Assembly (NCBI GenBank): GCA_030998225.1
Contig: JAPYXD010000679.1
Coordinates: forward strand, 1,426,001 to 1,490,000
From: Diplolepis rosae
Taxonomy: Eukaryota; Arthropoda; Insecta; Hymenoptera; Diplolepididae
Direction: 5' to 3'
DNA length: 64,000 nucleotides
The translations under genes and the position numbers were made by a program. The notes below the pieces were generated by a model. It was not told the DNA's origin and made no database searches. It was given only the letters and a program-made list of their open reading frames with translations. Below are positions 26,201 to 39,524 of this stretch, piece by piece. Numbering within the stretch: the stretch's first letter is position 1; every line of letters begins with the position of its first letter.

Positions 26201-26784
26201 ACGTTCTTAGTTTTCGAGATAATTTAACGAGTTTGTCAACAAATGGCTTCCCTGGGTCAAACTTTCCTAATTTTGGTTTCGCCCCGCAAACTCAAATTTT
26301 AATTTATATTTTCATGAATGTAGCACAACGTTACTGCAATCAAAAACCAAAGTCTTTTTTCTCGCCACGTTCTTAGTTTTCGAGATTATTCGAAGAGTTT
26401 TTCCAGAAATGGCTTCCCCGTGTCAAACTTTGTTAATTTTGGTTTCGCTCCGCAAACTCAAATTTTAATTTATATCTTCATTGATGTAGCATAAAGTTAC
26501 TGCAATCAAAAACCAAAGTCTTTTTTCTCGCCACGTTCTTAGTTTTCGAGATTATTCAAAGAGTTTTTCCAGAAATGGTTTCCCTGTGTCAAATTTTGTT
26601 AATTTTGGTTTCGCCCCGCAAACTCAAATTTTAATGTATATTTTCATGAATGTAGCACAACGTTACTGCAATCAAAAACCAAAGTCTTTTTTCTCGCCAC
26701 GTTCTTAGTTTTCGAGATTATTCGAAGAGTTTTTCCAGAAATGGCTTCCCCGTGTCAAATTTTGTTAATTTTGGTTTCGCTCCG

Positions 26785-27207
26785 CAAACTGAAATTTTAA
26801 TTAATATTTTTATTAATGTGGCACAACGTGACCGCGCATCAAAAACCAAAGTCTTGTTTTGCTCCACGTTCTTTGTTTTCGAGATAATTCAAAGAGTTTT
26901 TCCAGAAATGGCTTCCCCGTGTCAAACTTTGTTAATTTTGGTTTCGCTCCGCAATCTCAAGTTTTAATTTATATTTTTATTAGTGTAGCACAACGTGACT
27001 GCAATCAAAATCCAGAGTCTTTTTTCATGCCACGTTCTTAGTTTTCGAGATATTTCAACGAGTTTGGCAACAAATGGCTTCCCTGGGTCAAACTTTCCTA
27101 ATTTTGGTTTTGCCCCGCAAACTCAAATTTTAATTCATATTTTTATTAATGTAGAAAAAGGTGACTGCAATCAAAAACCAAAGTCTTTTTTTGCGCCACG
27201 TTCTTAG
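26785..27207 (+). repeat. E cassette 9
   Basis: Complete cassette, six monomers after cassette 8, the closest spacing in the window. E2 has attcaaagag and ends aatccagagtc plus ttcatgcc; E3 has gagatatttcaacg and a D tail. Confidence 0.8.
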
Positions 27208-28439
27208 TTTTCAAAATAATTCAAAGAGTTTGTCAACAAATGGCTTCCATGGGTCAAACTTTCCTAATTTTGGTTTCGCCCCGCAAACTCAAATTTTAAT
27301 TTATATTTTCATGAATGTAGCACAACGTTACTGCAATCAAAAACCAAAGTATTTTTTCTCGCCACGTTCTTAGTTTTCGAGATTATTCGAAGAGTTTTTC
27401 CAGAAATGGCTTCCCTGTGTCAAACTTTGTTAATTTTGGTTTCGCTCCGCAAACTCAAATTTTAATTCATATTTTTATTAATGTAGCACAATGTGACTGC
27501 AATCAAAAACCAAAGTCTTTTTTGAGCCACGTCCTTAGATTTCAAGATAATTTACAGAGTTTGTCAACAAATGGCTTCCCTGAGTCAAACTTTCCTAATT
27601 TTGGTTTCGCCCCGCAAACTCAAATTTTAATTCATATTTTTATTAATGTAGCACAATCTGACTGCAATCAAAAACCAAAGTCTTTTTTCGCGCCACGTTC
27701 TTATTTTTAAAAATAATGCAACGAGTTTTTCAACAAATGGCTTCCCTGGGTCAAACTTTCCTAATTTTGGTTTCGCTCCGCATACTTAAATTTTCATTAA
27801 TATTCTTAATAATGTAGCACAACGTGACTGCGATCGAAAACAAAAGTCTTTTTTTGCGCCACGTTCTTAGTTTTCGTGATAATTCAAAGAGTTTCTCCAG
27901 AAATGGTTTCCCTGTGTCACACTTTGTTAATTTTCGTTTTGCTCTGCAAACTCAAATTTTAATTTATATTTTTATTAATGTAGCATAAAGTTACTGCAAT
28001 CAAAAACCAAAGTCTTTTTTCTCGCCACGTTCTTAATTTTCGAGATTATTCAAAGAGTTTTTCCAGAAATGGTTTCCCCGTGTCAAATTTTGTTAATTTT
28101 GGTTTCGCCCCGCAAACTCAAATTTTAATTTATATTTTCATTAATGTAGCACAAAGTTACTGCAATCAAAACCAAAGTCTTTTTTCTAGCCACGTTCTTA
28201 GTTTTCAAAATTATTCAAAGAGTTTTTCTTGAAAAGTTTTCCCCGTGTCAAACTTTGTTAATTTTCGTTTTGCTCCGTAAACTCAAATTTTAATTTATAT
28301 TTTTATTAATGTAGCACAAAGTGACTGCAATCAAAACCAAAGTCTTTTTTCTCGCCACGTTCTTAGTTTTCGAGATTATTCAAAGAGTTTTTCCAGAAAT
28401 GGTTTCCCCGTGTCAAACTTTGTTAATTTTGGTTTCGCC

Positions 28440-28865
28440 CCGCAAACTCAAATTTTAATTTATATTTTTATTAATGTGGCACAACGTGACCGCGCATCAA
28501 AAAACAAAGACTTGTTTTTTTCCACGTTCTTTGTTTTCGAGATAATTCAAAGAGTTTTTCCAGAAATGGCTTCCCCGTGTCAAACTTTTTTAATTTTGTT
28601 TTCGCTCCGCAATCTCTAGTTTTAATTTATATTTTTAATAGTGTAGCACAACGTGACTGCAATCAAAATCCATATTCTTTTTTCATGCCACGTTCTTAGT
28701 TTTCGAGATATTTCAACGAGTTTGGCAACATATGGCTTCCCTGGGTCAAACTTTCCTAATTTTGGTTTTGCCCCGCAAACTCAAATTTTAATTCATATTT
28801 TTATTAATGTAGAAAAAGGTGACTGCAATCAAAAACCAAAGTCTTTTTTCTCGCCACGTTCTTAG
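28440..28865 (+). repeat. E cassette 10
   Basis: A mutated cassette: E1 has gacttgtttttttcc, E2 has caatctctagtttt and tttttaatagtg and ends aatccatattc, and E3 has caacatatgg. The tttttaatagtg change is shared with cassette 11, which supports common descent of the two. Confidence 0.78.
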
Positions 28866-30160
28866 TTTTCGAGATTATTCAAAGAGTTTGTCAACAAATG
28901 GCTTCCCAGGGTCAAACTTTGTTAATTTTGGTTTCGCCCCGCAAACTCAAATTTTAATTTATATTTTCATTAATGTAGCACAAAGTTACTGCAATCAAAA
29001 ACCAAAGTCTTTTTTCTCGCCACGTTCTTAGTTTTCGAGATTATTCGAAGAGTTTTTCCAGAAATGGCTTCCCCGTGTCAAACTTTGTTAATTTTGGTTT
29101 CGCTCCGCAAACTCAAATTTTAATTTATATTTTTATTAATGTAGCATAAAGTTACTGCAATCAAAAACCAAAGTCTTTTTTCTCGCCACGTTCTTAGTTT
29201 TCGAGATTATTCAAAGAGTTTTTCCAGAAATGGTTTCCCCGTGTCAAATTTTGTTAATTTTGGTTTCGCCCCGCAAACTCAAATTTTAATTTATATTTTC
29301 ATTAATGTAGCACAAAGTTACTGCAATCAAAACCAAAGTCTTTTTTCTCGCCACGTTCTTAGTTTTCAAGATAATTCGAAGAGTTCCTTAACAAATGGCT
29401 TCCCTGGGTCAAACTTTCCTAATTTTGGTTTCGCTCCGCATACTTAAATTTTCATTAATATTCTTAATAATGTAGCACAACGTGACTGCAATCAAAAACA
29501 AAAGTCTTTTTTTGCGCCACGTTCTTAGTTTTCGAGATAATTCAAAGAGTTTCTCCAGAAATGGTTTCCCTGTGTCAAACTTTGTTAATTTTCGTTTTGC
29601 TCTGCAAACTCAAATTTTAATTTATATTTTTATTAATGTAGCATAAAGTTAATGCAATCAAAAACCAAAGTCTTTTTTCTCGCCACGTTCTTAGTTTTCG
29701 AGATTATTCAAAGAGTTTTTCCAGAAATGGCTTCCCCGTGTCAAACTTTGTTAATTTTGGTTTCGCCCCGCAAACTCAAATTTTAATTTATATTTTCATT
29801 AATGTAGCACAAAGTTACTGCAATCAAAACCAAAGTCTTTTTTCTCGCCACGTTCTTAGTTTTCAAAATTATTCAAAGAGTTTTTCCAGAAATGGCTTCC
29901 CTGTGTCAAACTTTCCTAATTTTGGTTTCGCCCCGCAAACTCAAATTTTAATTTTTTTTTTCATGAATGTAGCACAACGTTACTGCAATCAAAAACCAAA
30001 GTCTTTTTTCTCGCCACGTTCTTAGTTTTCGAGATAATTCAACGAGTTCGGCAACAAATGGCTTCCCTGGGTCAAACTTTCCTAATTTTGGTTTTACCCC
30101 GCAAACTCAAATTTTAATTCATATTTTTATTGATGTAGAAAAAGGTGACTGCAATCAAAA
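28440..30160 (+). repeat. Duplicate segment, copy 1 (partner 30,600-32,150), with one extra monomer
   Basis: Cassette 10 corresponds to cassette 11 at offset 2,156 bp, but from 29,032 onward the offset is 1,990 bp (29,241 and 31,231, 29,738 and 31,728, 30,091 and 32,081). The monomer at 28,866-29,031 therefore has no counterpart. It is itself a chimera: gagattattcaaagagtttg, then caacaaatggcttcccaggg, then a type A centre. The rare word gttttaccccgc near 30,091 and 32,081 confirms the pairing. Confidence 0.8.
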
Positions 30161-30599
30161 ACCAATGTCTTTTTTCTCGCCACGTTCTTAGTTTTCCATA
30201 TTATTCAAAGAGTTTTTCCAGAAATGGTTTCCCTGTGTCAAATTTTGTTAATTTCGGTTTCGCCCCGCAAACTCAAATTTTAATTTATATTTTCACTAAT
30301 GTAGCACAAAGTTACTGCTATCAAAACCAAAGTCTTTTTTCTCGCCACGTTCTTAGTTTTCAAAATTATTCAAAGAGTTTTTTTAGAAATGGTTTCCCCG
30401 TGTCAAACTTTGTTAATTTTCGTTTTGCTCCGTAAACTCAAATTTTAATTTATATTTTTATTAATGTAGCACAACGTGACTGCAATCACAAACCAAAGTC
30501 TTTTTTCTAGCCACGTTCTTAGTTTTCAAAATTATTCAAAGAGTTTTTCCAGAAATGGCTTCCCCGTGTCAAACTTTGTTAATTTTGGTTTCGCTCCGC

Positions 30600-31021
30600 A
30601 AACTCAAATTTTAATATATATTTTTATCAATGTGGCACAACGTGACCGCGCATCAAAAACCAAAGTCTTGTTTTGCTCCACGTTCTTTGTTTTCGAGATA
30701 ATTCACAGAGTTTTTCCAGAAATGGCTTCCCCGTGTCAAACTTTTTTAATTTTGGTTTCGCTCCGCAATCTCAAGTTTTAATTTATATTTTTAATAGTGT
30801 AGCACAACGTGACTGCAATCAAAATCCAGAGTCTTTTTTCATGCCACGTTCTTAGTTTTCGAGATATTTCAACGAGTTTGGCAACAAATGGCTTCCCTGA
30901 GTCAAACTTTCCTAATTTTGGTGTCGCCCCGCAAACTCAAATTTTAATTCATATTTTTATTGATGTAGAAAAAGGTGACTGCAATCAAAAACCAAAGTCT
31001 TTTTTCTCGCCACGTTCTTAG
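30600..31021 (+). repeat. E cassette 11
   Basis: E1 matches cassette 8 (tttttatcaatgtgg). E2 has cttttttaattttgg and the tttttaatagtg shared with cassette 10. E3 has cctgagtc and ggtgtcgcc, so its centre derives from a C-associated monomer. It ends in a D tail. Confidence 0.78.
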
Positions 31022-31619
31022 TTTTCGAGATTATTCAAAGAGTTTTTCCAGAAATGGCTTCCCCGTGTCAAACTTTGTTAATTTTGGTTTCGCTCCGCAA
31101 ACTCAAATTTTAATTTATATTTTTATTAATGTAGCATAAAGTTACTGCAATCAAAAACCAAAGTCTTTTTTCTCGCCACGTTCTTAGTTTTCGAGATTAT
31201 TCAAAGAGTTTTTCCAGAAATGGTTTCCCCGTGTCAAATTTTGTTAATTTTGGTTTCGCCCCGCAAACTCAAATTTTAATTTATATTTTCATTAATGTAG
31301 CACAAAGTTACTGCAATCAAAACCAAAGTCTTTTTTCTCGCCACGTTCTTAGTTTTCAAGATAATTCGACGAGTTTGTCAACAAATGGCTTCCCTGGGTC
31401 AAACTTTCCTAATTTTGGTTTCGCTCCGCATACTTAAATTTTCATTAATATTCTTAATAATGTAGCACAACGTGACTGCAATCAAAAACAAAAGTCTTTT
31501 TTTGCGCCACGTTCTTAGTTTTCGAGATAATTCAAAGAGTTTCTCCAGAAATGGTTTCCCTGTGTCAAACTTTGTTAATTTTCGTTTTGCTCTGCAAACT
31601 CAAATTTTAATTTATATTT

Positions 31620-34605
31620 TTATTAATGTAGCATAAAGTTACTGCAATCAAAAACCAAAGTCTTTTTTCTCGCCACGTTCTTAGTTTTCGAGATTATTCA
31701 AAGAGTTTTTCCAGAAATGGCTTCCCCGTGTCAAACTTTGTTAATTTTGGTTTCGCCCCGCAAACTCAAATTTTAATTTATATTTTCATTAATGTAGCAC
31801 AAAGTTACTGCAATCAAAACCAAAGTCTTTTTTCTCGCCACGTTCTTAGTTTTCAAAATTATTCAAAGAGTTTTTCCAGAAATGGCTTCCCTGTGTCAAA
31901 CTTTCCTAATTTTGGTTTCGCCCCGCAAACTCAAATTTTAATTTATATTTTCATGAATGTAGCACAACGTTACTGCAATCAAAAACCAAAGTCTTTTTTC
32001 ATGCCACGTTCTTAGTTTTCGAGATAATTCAACGAGTTTGGCAACAAATGGCTTCCCTGGGTCAAACTTTCCTAATTTTGGTTTTACCCCGCAAACTCAA
32101 ATTTTAATTCATATTTTTATTGATGTAGAAAAAGGTGACTGCAATCAAAAACCAAAGTCTTTTTTCTCGCCACGTTCTTAGTTTTCGAGATTATTCAAAG
32201 AGTTTTCAACAAATGGCTTCCATGGGTCAAACTTTCCTAATTTTGGTTTCGCCCCGCAAACTCAAATTTTAATTTATATTTTCATGAATGTAGCACAACG
32301 TTACTGCAATCAAAAACCAAAGCCTTTTTTCTCGCCACGTTCTTAGTTTTCGAGATTATTCGAAGAGTTTTTCCAGAAATGGCTTCCCCGTGTCAAGCTT
32401 TGTTAATTTTGGTTTCGCTCCGCAAACTCAAATTTTAATTCATATTTTTATGAATGTAGCATAAAGTTACTGCAATCAAAAACCAAAGTCTTTTTTCTCG
32501 CCACGTTCTTAGTTTTCGAGATTATTCAAAGAGTTTTTCCAGAAATGGTTTCCGTGTCAAATTTTGTTAATTTTGGTTTCGCCCAGAAAACTCAAATTTT
32601 AATTTATATTTTGATTAATGTAGCACAAAGTTACTGCAATCAAAACCAAAGTCTTTTCTCTCGCCACGTTCTAAGTTTTCAAGATAATTCAACGAGTTTT
32701 TCAACAAATGGCTTCCCTGGGTCAAACTTTCCTAATTTTGGTTTCGCTCCGCATACTTAAATTTTCATTAATATTCTTAATAATGTAGCACAACGTGACT
32801 GCAATCAAAAACAAAAGTCTTTTTTTGCGCCACGTTCTTAGTTTTCGAGATAATTCAAAGAGTTTCTCCAGAAATGGTTTCCCTGTGTCAAACTTTGTTA
32901 ATTTTCGTTTTGCTCTGCAAACTCAAATTTTAATTTATATTTTTATTAATGTAGCATAAAGTTACTGCAATCAAAAACCAAAGTCTTTTTTCTCGCCACG
33001 TTCTTAATTTTCGAGATTATTCAAAGAGTTTTTCCAGAAATGGCTTCCCCGTGTCAAACTTTGCAAATTTTGGTTTCGCTCCGCAATCTCAAGTTTTAAT
33101 TTATATTTTTATTAATTTAGCACAAAGTTACTGCAATCAAAACCAAAGACTTTTTTCTCGCCACGTTCTTAGTTTTCAAAAGTATTCAAAGAGTTTTTCC
33201 ATAAATGGCTTCCCTGTGTCAAACTTTCCTAATTTTGGTTTCGCCCCGCAAACTCAAATTTTAATTTATATTTTCATGAATGTAGCACAACGTTACTGCA
33301 ATCAAAAACCAAAGTCTTTTTTCTCGCCACGTTCTTAGTTTTCGAGATTATTCGAAGAGTTTTTCCAGAAATGGCTTCCCCGTGTCAAATTTTGTTAATT
33401 TTGGTTTCGCTCCGCAAACTGAAATTTTAATTAATATTTTTATTAATGTGGCACAACGTGACCGCGCATCAAAAACCAAAGTCTTGTTTTGCTCCACGTT
33501 CTTTGTTTTCGAGATAATTCAAAGAGTTTTTCCAGAAATGGCTTCCCCGTGTCAAACTTTGTTAATTTTGGTTTCGCTCCGCAATCTCAAGTTTTAATTT
33601 ATATTTTTATTAGTGTAGCACAACGTGACTGCAATCAAAATCCATAGTCTTTTTTCATGCCACGTTCTTAGTTTTCGAGATAATTCAACGAGTTTGGCAA
33701 CAAATGGCTTCCCTGGGTCAAACTTTCCTAATTTTGGTTTTGCCCCGCAAACTCAAATTTTAATTCATATTTTTATTAATGTAGAAAAAGGTGACTGCAA
33801 TCAAAAACCAAAGTCTTTTTTTGCGCCACGTTCTTAGTTTTCAAAATAATTCAAAGAGTTTTCAACAAATGGCTTCCATGGGTCAAACTTTCCTAATTTT
33901 GGTTTCGCCCCGCAAACTCAAATTTTAATTTATATTTTCATGAATGTAGCACAACGTTACTGCAATCAAAAACCAAAGCCTTTTCCTCGCCGCGTTCTTA
34001 GTTTTCCAGATTATTCAAAGAGTTTTTCGAGAAATGGCATCCCTGGGTCAAACTTTGTTAATTTTGGTTTCGCTCCGCAAACTCAAATTTTAATTCATAT
34101 TTTTAAGAATGTAGCACAATGTGACTGCAATCAAAAACCAAAGTCTTTTTTGAGCCACGTCCTTAGATTTCAAGATAATTTACAGAGTTTGTCAACAAAT
34201 GGCTTCCCTGAGTCAAACTTTCCTAATTTTGGTGTCGCCCCGCAAACTCACATTTTAATTCATATTTTTATTAATGTTGCACAATCTGACTGCAATCAAA
34301 AACCAAAGTCTTTTTTGCTCTACGTTCTTAGTTTTCAAGATAATTCAACGAGTTTTTCAACAAATGGCTTCCCTGGGTCAAACTTTCCTAATTTTGGTTT
34401 CGCTCCGCATACTTAAATTTTCATTAATATTCTTAATAATGTAGCACAACGTGACTGCAATCAAAAACAAAAGTCTTTTTTTGCGCCACGTTCTTAGTTT
34501 TCGAGATAATTCAAAGAGTTTCTCCAGAAATGGTTTCCCTGTGTCAAACTTTGTTAATTTTCGTTTTGCTCTGCAAACTCAAATTTTAATTTATATTTTT
34601 ATTAA
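31620..34605 (+). repeat. Duplicate segment of about 3 kb, copy 1 (partner 35,908-38,727)
   Basis: Offsets are 4,286-4,289 bp (26 monomers) from 31,728 to about 33,700, then 4,122 bp (25 monomers) from about 34,100 to 34,451. The change of offset lies at cassettes 12 and 13 and equals one monomer. The match ends near the 17 bp deletion at 34,609. Shared rare states include gttttaccccgc, ggtttccgtgtcaaattttg and aatccatagtc. Confidence 0.82.
33415..33837 (+). repeat. E cassette 12
   Basis: Complete cassette with the aatccatagtc ending of E2 and a full D tail in E3. Its partner 4,286 bp downstream (cassette 13) lacks the E3 tail, which locates a one-monomer deletion there. Confidence 0.8.
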
Positions 34606-34640
34606 TGTATCAAAAACCAAATTCTATTTTCTCGCCACGT
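34601..34640 (+). other. Monomer with 17 bp internal deletion
   Basis: The sequence runs attaatgta directly into tcaaaaaccaaattctat. The closest intact relative, at about 24,657-24,700, has 17 extra bases (gcacagcttgactgcaa) at this joint, followed by the same unusual aattctattttctcg. The breakpoints share a single a. This removes the gcac...gactgc box that nearly all other monomers keep. Confidence 0.85.
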
Positions 34641-35907
34641 TCTTAGTTTTCCAGATTATTCAAAGTGTTTTTCGAGAAATGGCTTCCCCGCGTCAAATTT
34701 TTGTTAATTTTGGTTTCGCCCCGCAAACTCAAATTTTAATTTATATTTTCATTAATGTAGCACAAAGTTACTGCTATCAAAACCAAAGTCTTTTTTCTCG
34801 CCACGTTCTTAGTTTTCAAAATTATTCAAAGAGTTTTTTTAGAAATGGTTTCCCCGTGTCAAACTTTGTTAATTTTCGTTTTGCTCCGTAAACTCAAATT
34901 TTAATTTATATTTTTATTAATGTAGCACAACGTGACTGCAATCACAAACCAAAGTCTTTTTTCTCGCCACGTTCTTAGTTTTCGAGATTATTCAAAGAGT
35001 TTTTCCAGAAATGGCTTCCCCGTGTCAAACTTTGTTAATTTTGGTTTCGCCCCGCAAACTCAAATTTTAATTTATATTTTCATTAATGTAGCACAAAGTT
35101 ACTGCAATCAAAACCAAAGTCTTTTTTCTCGCCACGTTCTTAGTTTTCAAAATTATTCAAAGAGTTTTTCCAGAAATGGCTTCCCTGTGTCAAACTTTCC
35201 TAATTTTGGTTTCGCCCCGCAAACTCAAATTTTAATTTATATTTTCATGAATGTAGCACAACGTTACTGCAATCAAAAACCAAAGTCTTTTTTCTCGCCA
35301 CGTTCTTAGTTTTCGAGATTATTCAAAGAGTTTTTCCAGAAATGGCTTCCCCGTGTCAAACTTTGTTAATTTTGGTTTCGCTCCGCAATCTCAAGTTTTA
35401 ATTTATATTTTTATTAGTGTAGCACAACGTGACTGCAATCAAAATCCACAGTCTTTTTTAATGCCACGTTCTTAGTTTTCAAGATAATTCGACGAGTTTT
35501 GCAACAAATGGCTTCCCGGGTCAAACTTTCCTAATTTTGGTTTCGCTCCGCAAACTCAATTTTTAATTCATATTTTTATTGATGTAGAAAAAGGTGACTG
35601 CAATCAAAAACCAAAGTCTTGTTTTGCGCCACGTTCTTAGTTTTCAAAATAATTCAAAGAGTTTGTCAACAAATGGCTACCATGGGTCAAACTTTCCTAA
35701 TTTTGGTTTCGCCCCGCAAACTCAAATTTTAATTTATATTTTCATGAATGTAGCACAACGTTACTGCAATCAAAAACCAAAGTCTTTTTTCTCGCCACGT
35801 TCTAAGTTTTCAAAATTATTCAAAGAGTTTTTCCAGAAATGGTTTCCCCGTGTCAAACTTTGTTAATTTTCGTTTTGCTCCGTAAACTCAAATTTTAATT
35901 TATATTT

Positions 35908-38727
35908 TTATTAATGTAGCATAAAGTTACTGCAATCAAAAACCAAAGTCTTTTTTCTCGCCACGTTCTTAGTTTTCGAGATTATTCAAAGAGTTTTTCC
36001 AGAAATGGCTTCCCCGTGTCAAACTTTGTTAATTTTGGTTTCGCCCCGCAAACTCAAATTTTAATTTATATTTTCATTAATGTAGCACAAAGTTACTGCA
36101 ATCAAAACCAAAGTCTTTTTTCTCGCCACGTTCTTAGTTTTCAAAATTATTCAAAGAGTTTTTCCATAAATGGCTTCCCTGTGTCAAACTTTCCTAATTT
36201 TGGTTTCGCCCCGCAAACTCAAATTTTAATTTATATTTTCATGAATGTAGCACAACGTTACTGCAATCAAAAACCAAAGTCTTTTTTCTCGCCACGTTCT
36301 TAGTTTTCGAGATAATTCAACGAGTTCGGCAACAAATGGCTTCCCTGGGTCAAACTTTCCTAATTTTGGTTTTACCCCGCAAACTCAAATTTTAATTCAT
36401 ATTTTTATTGATGTAGAAAAAGGTGACTGCAATCAAAAACCAAAGTCTTTTTTCTCGCCACGTTCTTAGTTTTCAACATAATTCAAAGAGTTTGTCAACA
36501 AATGGCTTCCATGGGTCAAACTTTCCTAATTTTGGTTTCGCCCCGCAAACTCAAATTTAAATTTATATTTTCATGAATGTAGCACAACGTTACTGCAATC
36601 AAAAACCAAAGTCTTTTTTCTCGCCACGTTCTTAGTTTTCGAGATTATTCGAAGAGTTTTTCCAGAAATGGCTTCCCCGTGTCAACCTTTGTTAATTTTG
36701 GTTTTGCACCGCAAACTCAAATTTTAATTCTTATTTTTATGAATGTAGCATAATGTGAATGCAATCAAAAACCAAAGTCTTTTTTGCGCCACGTTCTTAG
36801 TTTTCGAGATAATTCAAAGAGTTTCTCCAGAAATGGTTTCCGTGTCAAATTTTGTTAAATTTGGTTTCGCCCCGCAAACTCAAATTTTAATTTATATTTT
36901 CATTAATGTAGCACAAAGTTACTGCAATCAAAACCAAAGTCTTTTTTCTCGCCACGTTCTTAGTTTTCAAGATAATTCAACGAGTTTTTCAACAAATGGC
37001 TTCCCTGGGTCAAACTTTCCTAATTTTGGTTTCGCTCCGCATACTTAAATTTTCATTAATATTCTTAATAATGTAGCACAACGTGACTGCAATCAAAAAC
37101 AAAAGTCTTTTTTTGCGCCACGTTCTTAGTTTTCGAGATAATTCAAAGAGTTTCTCCAGAAATGGTTTCCCTGTGTCAAACTTTGTTAATTTTCGTTTTG
37201 CTCTGCAAACTCAAATTTTAATTTATATTTTTATTAATGTAGCATAAAGTTACTGCAATCAAAAACCAAAGTCTTTTTTCGCGCCACGTTCTTAATTTTC
37301 GAGATTATTCAAAGAGTTTTTCCAGAAATGGCTTCCCCGTGTCAAACTTTGTTAATTTTGGTTTCGCCCCGCAAACTCAAATTTTAATTTATATTTTCAT
37401 TAATGTAGCACAAAGTTACTGCAATCAAAACCAAAGTCTTTTTTCTCGCCACGTTCTTAGTTTTCAAAATTATTCAAAGAGTTTTTCCATAAATGGCTTC
37501 CCTGTGTCAAACTTTCCTAATTTTGGTTTCGCCCCGCAAACTCAAATTTTAATTTATATTTTCATGAATGTAGCACAACGTTACTGCAATCAAAAACCAG
37601 TCTTTTTTCTCGCCACGTTCTTAGTTTTCGAGATTATTCGAAGAGTTTTTCCAGAAATGGCTTCCCCGTGTCAAATTTTGTTAATTTTGGTTTCGCTCCG
37701 CAAACTGAAATTTTAATTAATATTTTTATTAATGTGGCACAACGTGACCGCGCATCAAAAACCAAAGTCTTGTTTTGCTCCACGTTCTTTGTTTTCGAGA
37801 TAATTCAAAGAGTTTTTCCAGAAATGGCTTCCCCGTGTCAAACTTTGTTAATTTTGGTTTCGCTCCGCAATCTCAAGTTTTAATTTATATTTTTATTAGT
37901 GTAGCACAACGTGACTGCAATCAAAATCCATAGTCTTTTTTCATGCCACGTTCTTAGTTTTCGAGATAATTCAACGAGTTTGGCAACAAATGGCTTCCCT
38001 GGGTCAAACTTTCCTAATTTTGGTTTCGCCCCGCAAACTCAAATTTTAATTTATATTTTCATGAATGTAGCACAACGTTACTGCAATCAAAAACCAAAGT
38101 CTTTTTTCTCGCCACGTTCTTAGTTTTCGAGATTATTCGAAGAGTTTTTCCAGAAATGGCTTCCCCGTGTCAAACTTTGTTAATTTTGGTTTCGCTCCGC
38201 AAACTCAAATTTTAATTCATATTTTTAAGAATGTAGCACAATGTGACTGCAATCAAAAACCAAAGTCTTTTTTGAGCCACGTCCTTAGATTTCAAGATAA
38301 TTTACAGAGTTTGTCAACAAATGGCTTCCCTGAGTCAAACTTTCCTAATTTTGGTTTCGCCCCGCAAACTCACATTTTAATTCATATTTTTATTAATGTT
38401 GCACAATCTGACTGCAATCAAAAACCAAAGTCTTTTTTGCTCTACGTTCTTAGTTTTCAAGATAATTCAACGAGTTTTTCAACAAATGGCTTCCCTGGGT
38501 CAAACTTTCCTAATTTTGGTTTCGCTCCGCATACTTAAATTTTCATTAATATTCTTAATAATGTAGCACAACGTGACTGCAATCAAAAACAAAAGTCTTT
38601 TTTTGCGCCACGTTCTTAGTTTTCGAGATAATTCAAAGAGTTTCTCCAGAAATGGTTTCCCTGTGTCAAACTTTGTTAATTTTCGTTTTGCTCTGCAAAC
38701 TCAAATTTTAATTTATATTTTTATTAA
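35908..38727 (+). repeat. Duplicate segment of about 3 kb, copy 2 (partner 31,620-34,605)
   Basis: This copy lacks one monomer relative to its partner (see cassette 13) and has a private 4 bp deletion giving aaaaaccagtc at 37,597. The remaining monomer order is the same. Confidence 0.82.
37700..38123 (+). repeat. E cassette 13, E3 fused to the next monomer type
   Basis: E1 and E2 match cassette 12. The third monomer begins as E3 (ggcaacaaatggcttccctggg) but changes to gccccgcaaactcaaatttt plus tttcatgaatgtagcac and acgttactgc, the tail of the monomer that follows E3 elsewhere. This is the product expected from crossing-over between E3 and its neighbour. Confidence 0.78.
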
Positions 38728-39524
38728 TGTAGCATAAAGTTACTGCAATCAAAAACCAAAGTCTTTTTTCTCGCCACGTTCTTAATTTTCGAGATTATTC
38801 AAAGAGTTTTTCCAGAAATGGTTTCCCCGTGTCAAATTTTGTTAATTTTGGTTTCGCCCCGCAAACTCAAATTTTAATTTATATTTTCATTAATGTAGCA
38901 CAAAGTTACTGCAATCAAAACCAAAGTCTTTTTTTGCGCCACGTCCTTAGTTTTCAAAATTATTCAAAGAGTTTTTCTTGAAAAGGTTTCCGTGTCAAAC
39001 TTTGTTAATTTTCGTTTTGCTCCGTAAACTCAAATTTTAATTTATATTTTTATTAATGTAGCACAACGTGACTGCAATCACAAACCAAAGTCTTTTTTCA
39101 TGCCACGTTCTTAGTTTTCGAGATTATTCAAAGAGTTTCTCCAGAAATGGCTTCCCGTGTCAAATTTTGTTAATTTTGGTTTCGCCCCGCAAACTCAAAT
39201 TTTAATTTATATTTTCATTAATGTAGCACAAAGTTACTGCAATCAAAACCAAAGTCTTTTTTCTCGCCACGTTCTTAGTTTTCAAAATTATTCAAAGAGT
39301 TTTTCCAGAAATGGCTTCCCCGTGTCAAACTTTCCTAATTTTGGTTTCGCCCCGCAAACTCAAATTTTAATTCATATTTTCATGAATGTAGCACAACGTT
39401 ACTGCAATCAAAAACCAAAGTCTTTTTTCTCGCCACGTTCTTAGTTTTCGAGATTATTCAAAGAGTTTTTCCAGAAATGGCTTCCCCGTGTCAAACTTTG
39501 TTAATTTTGGTTTCGCTCCGCAAA

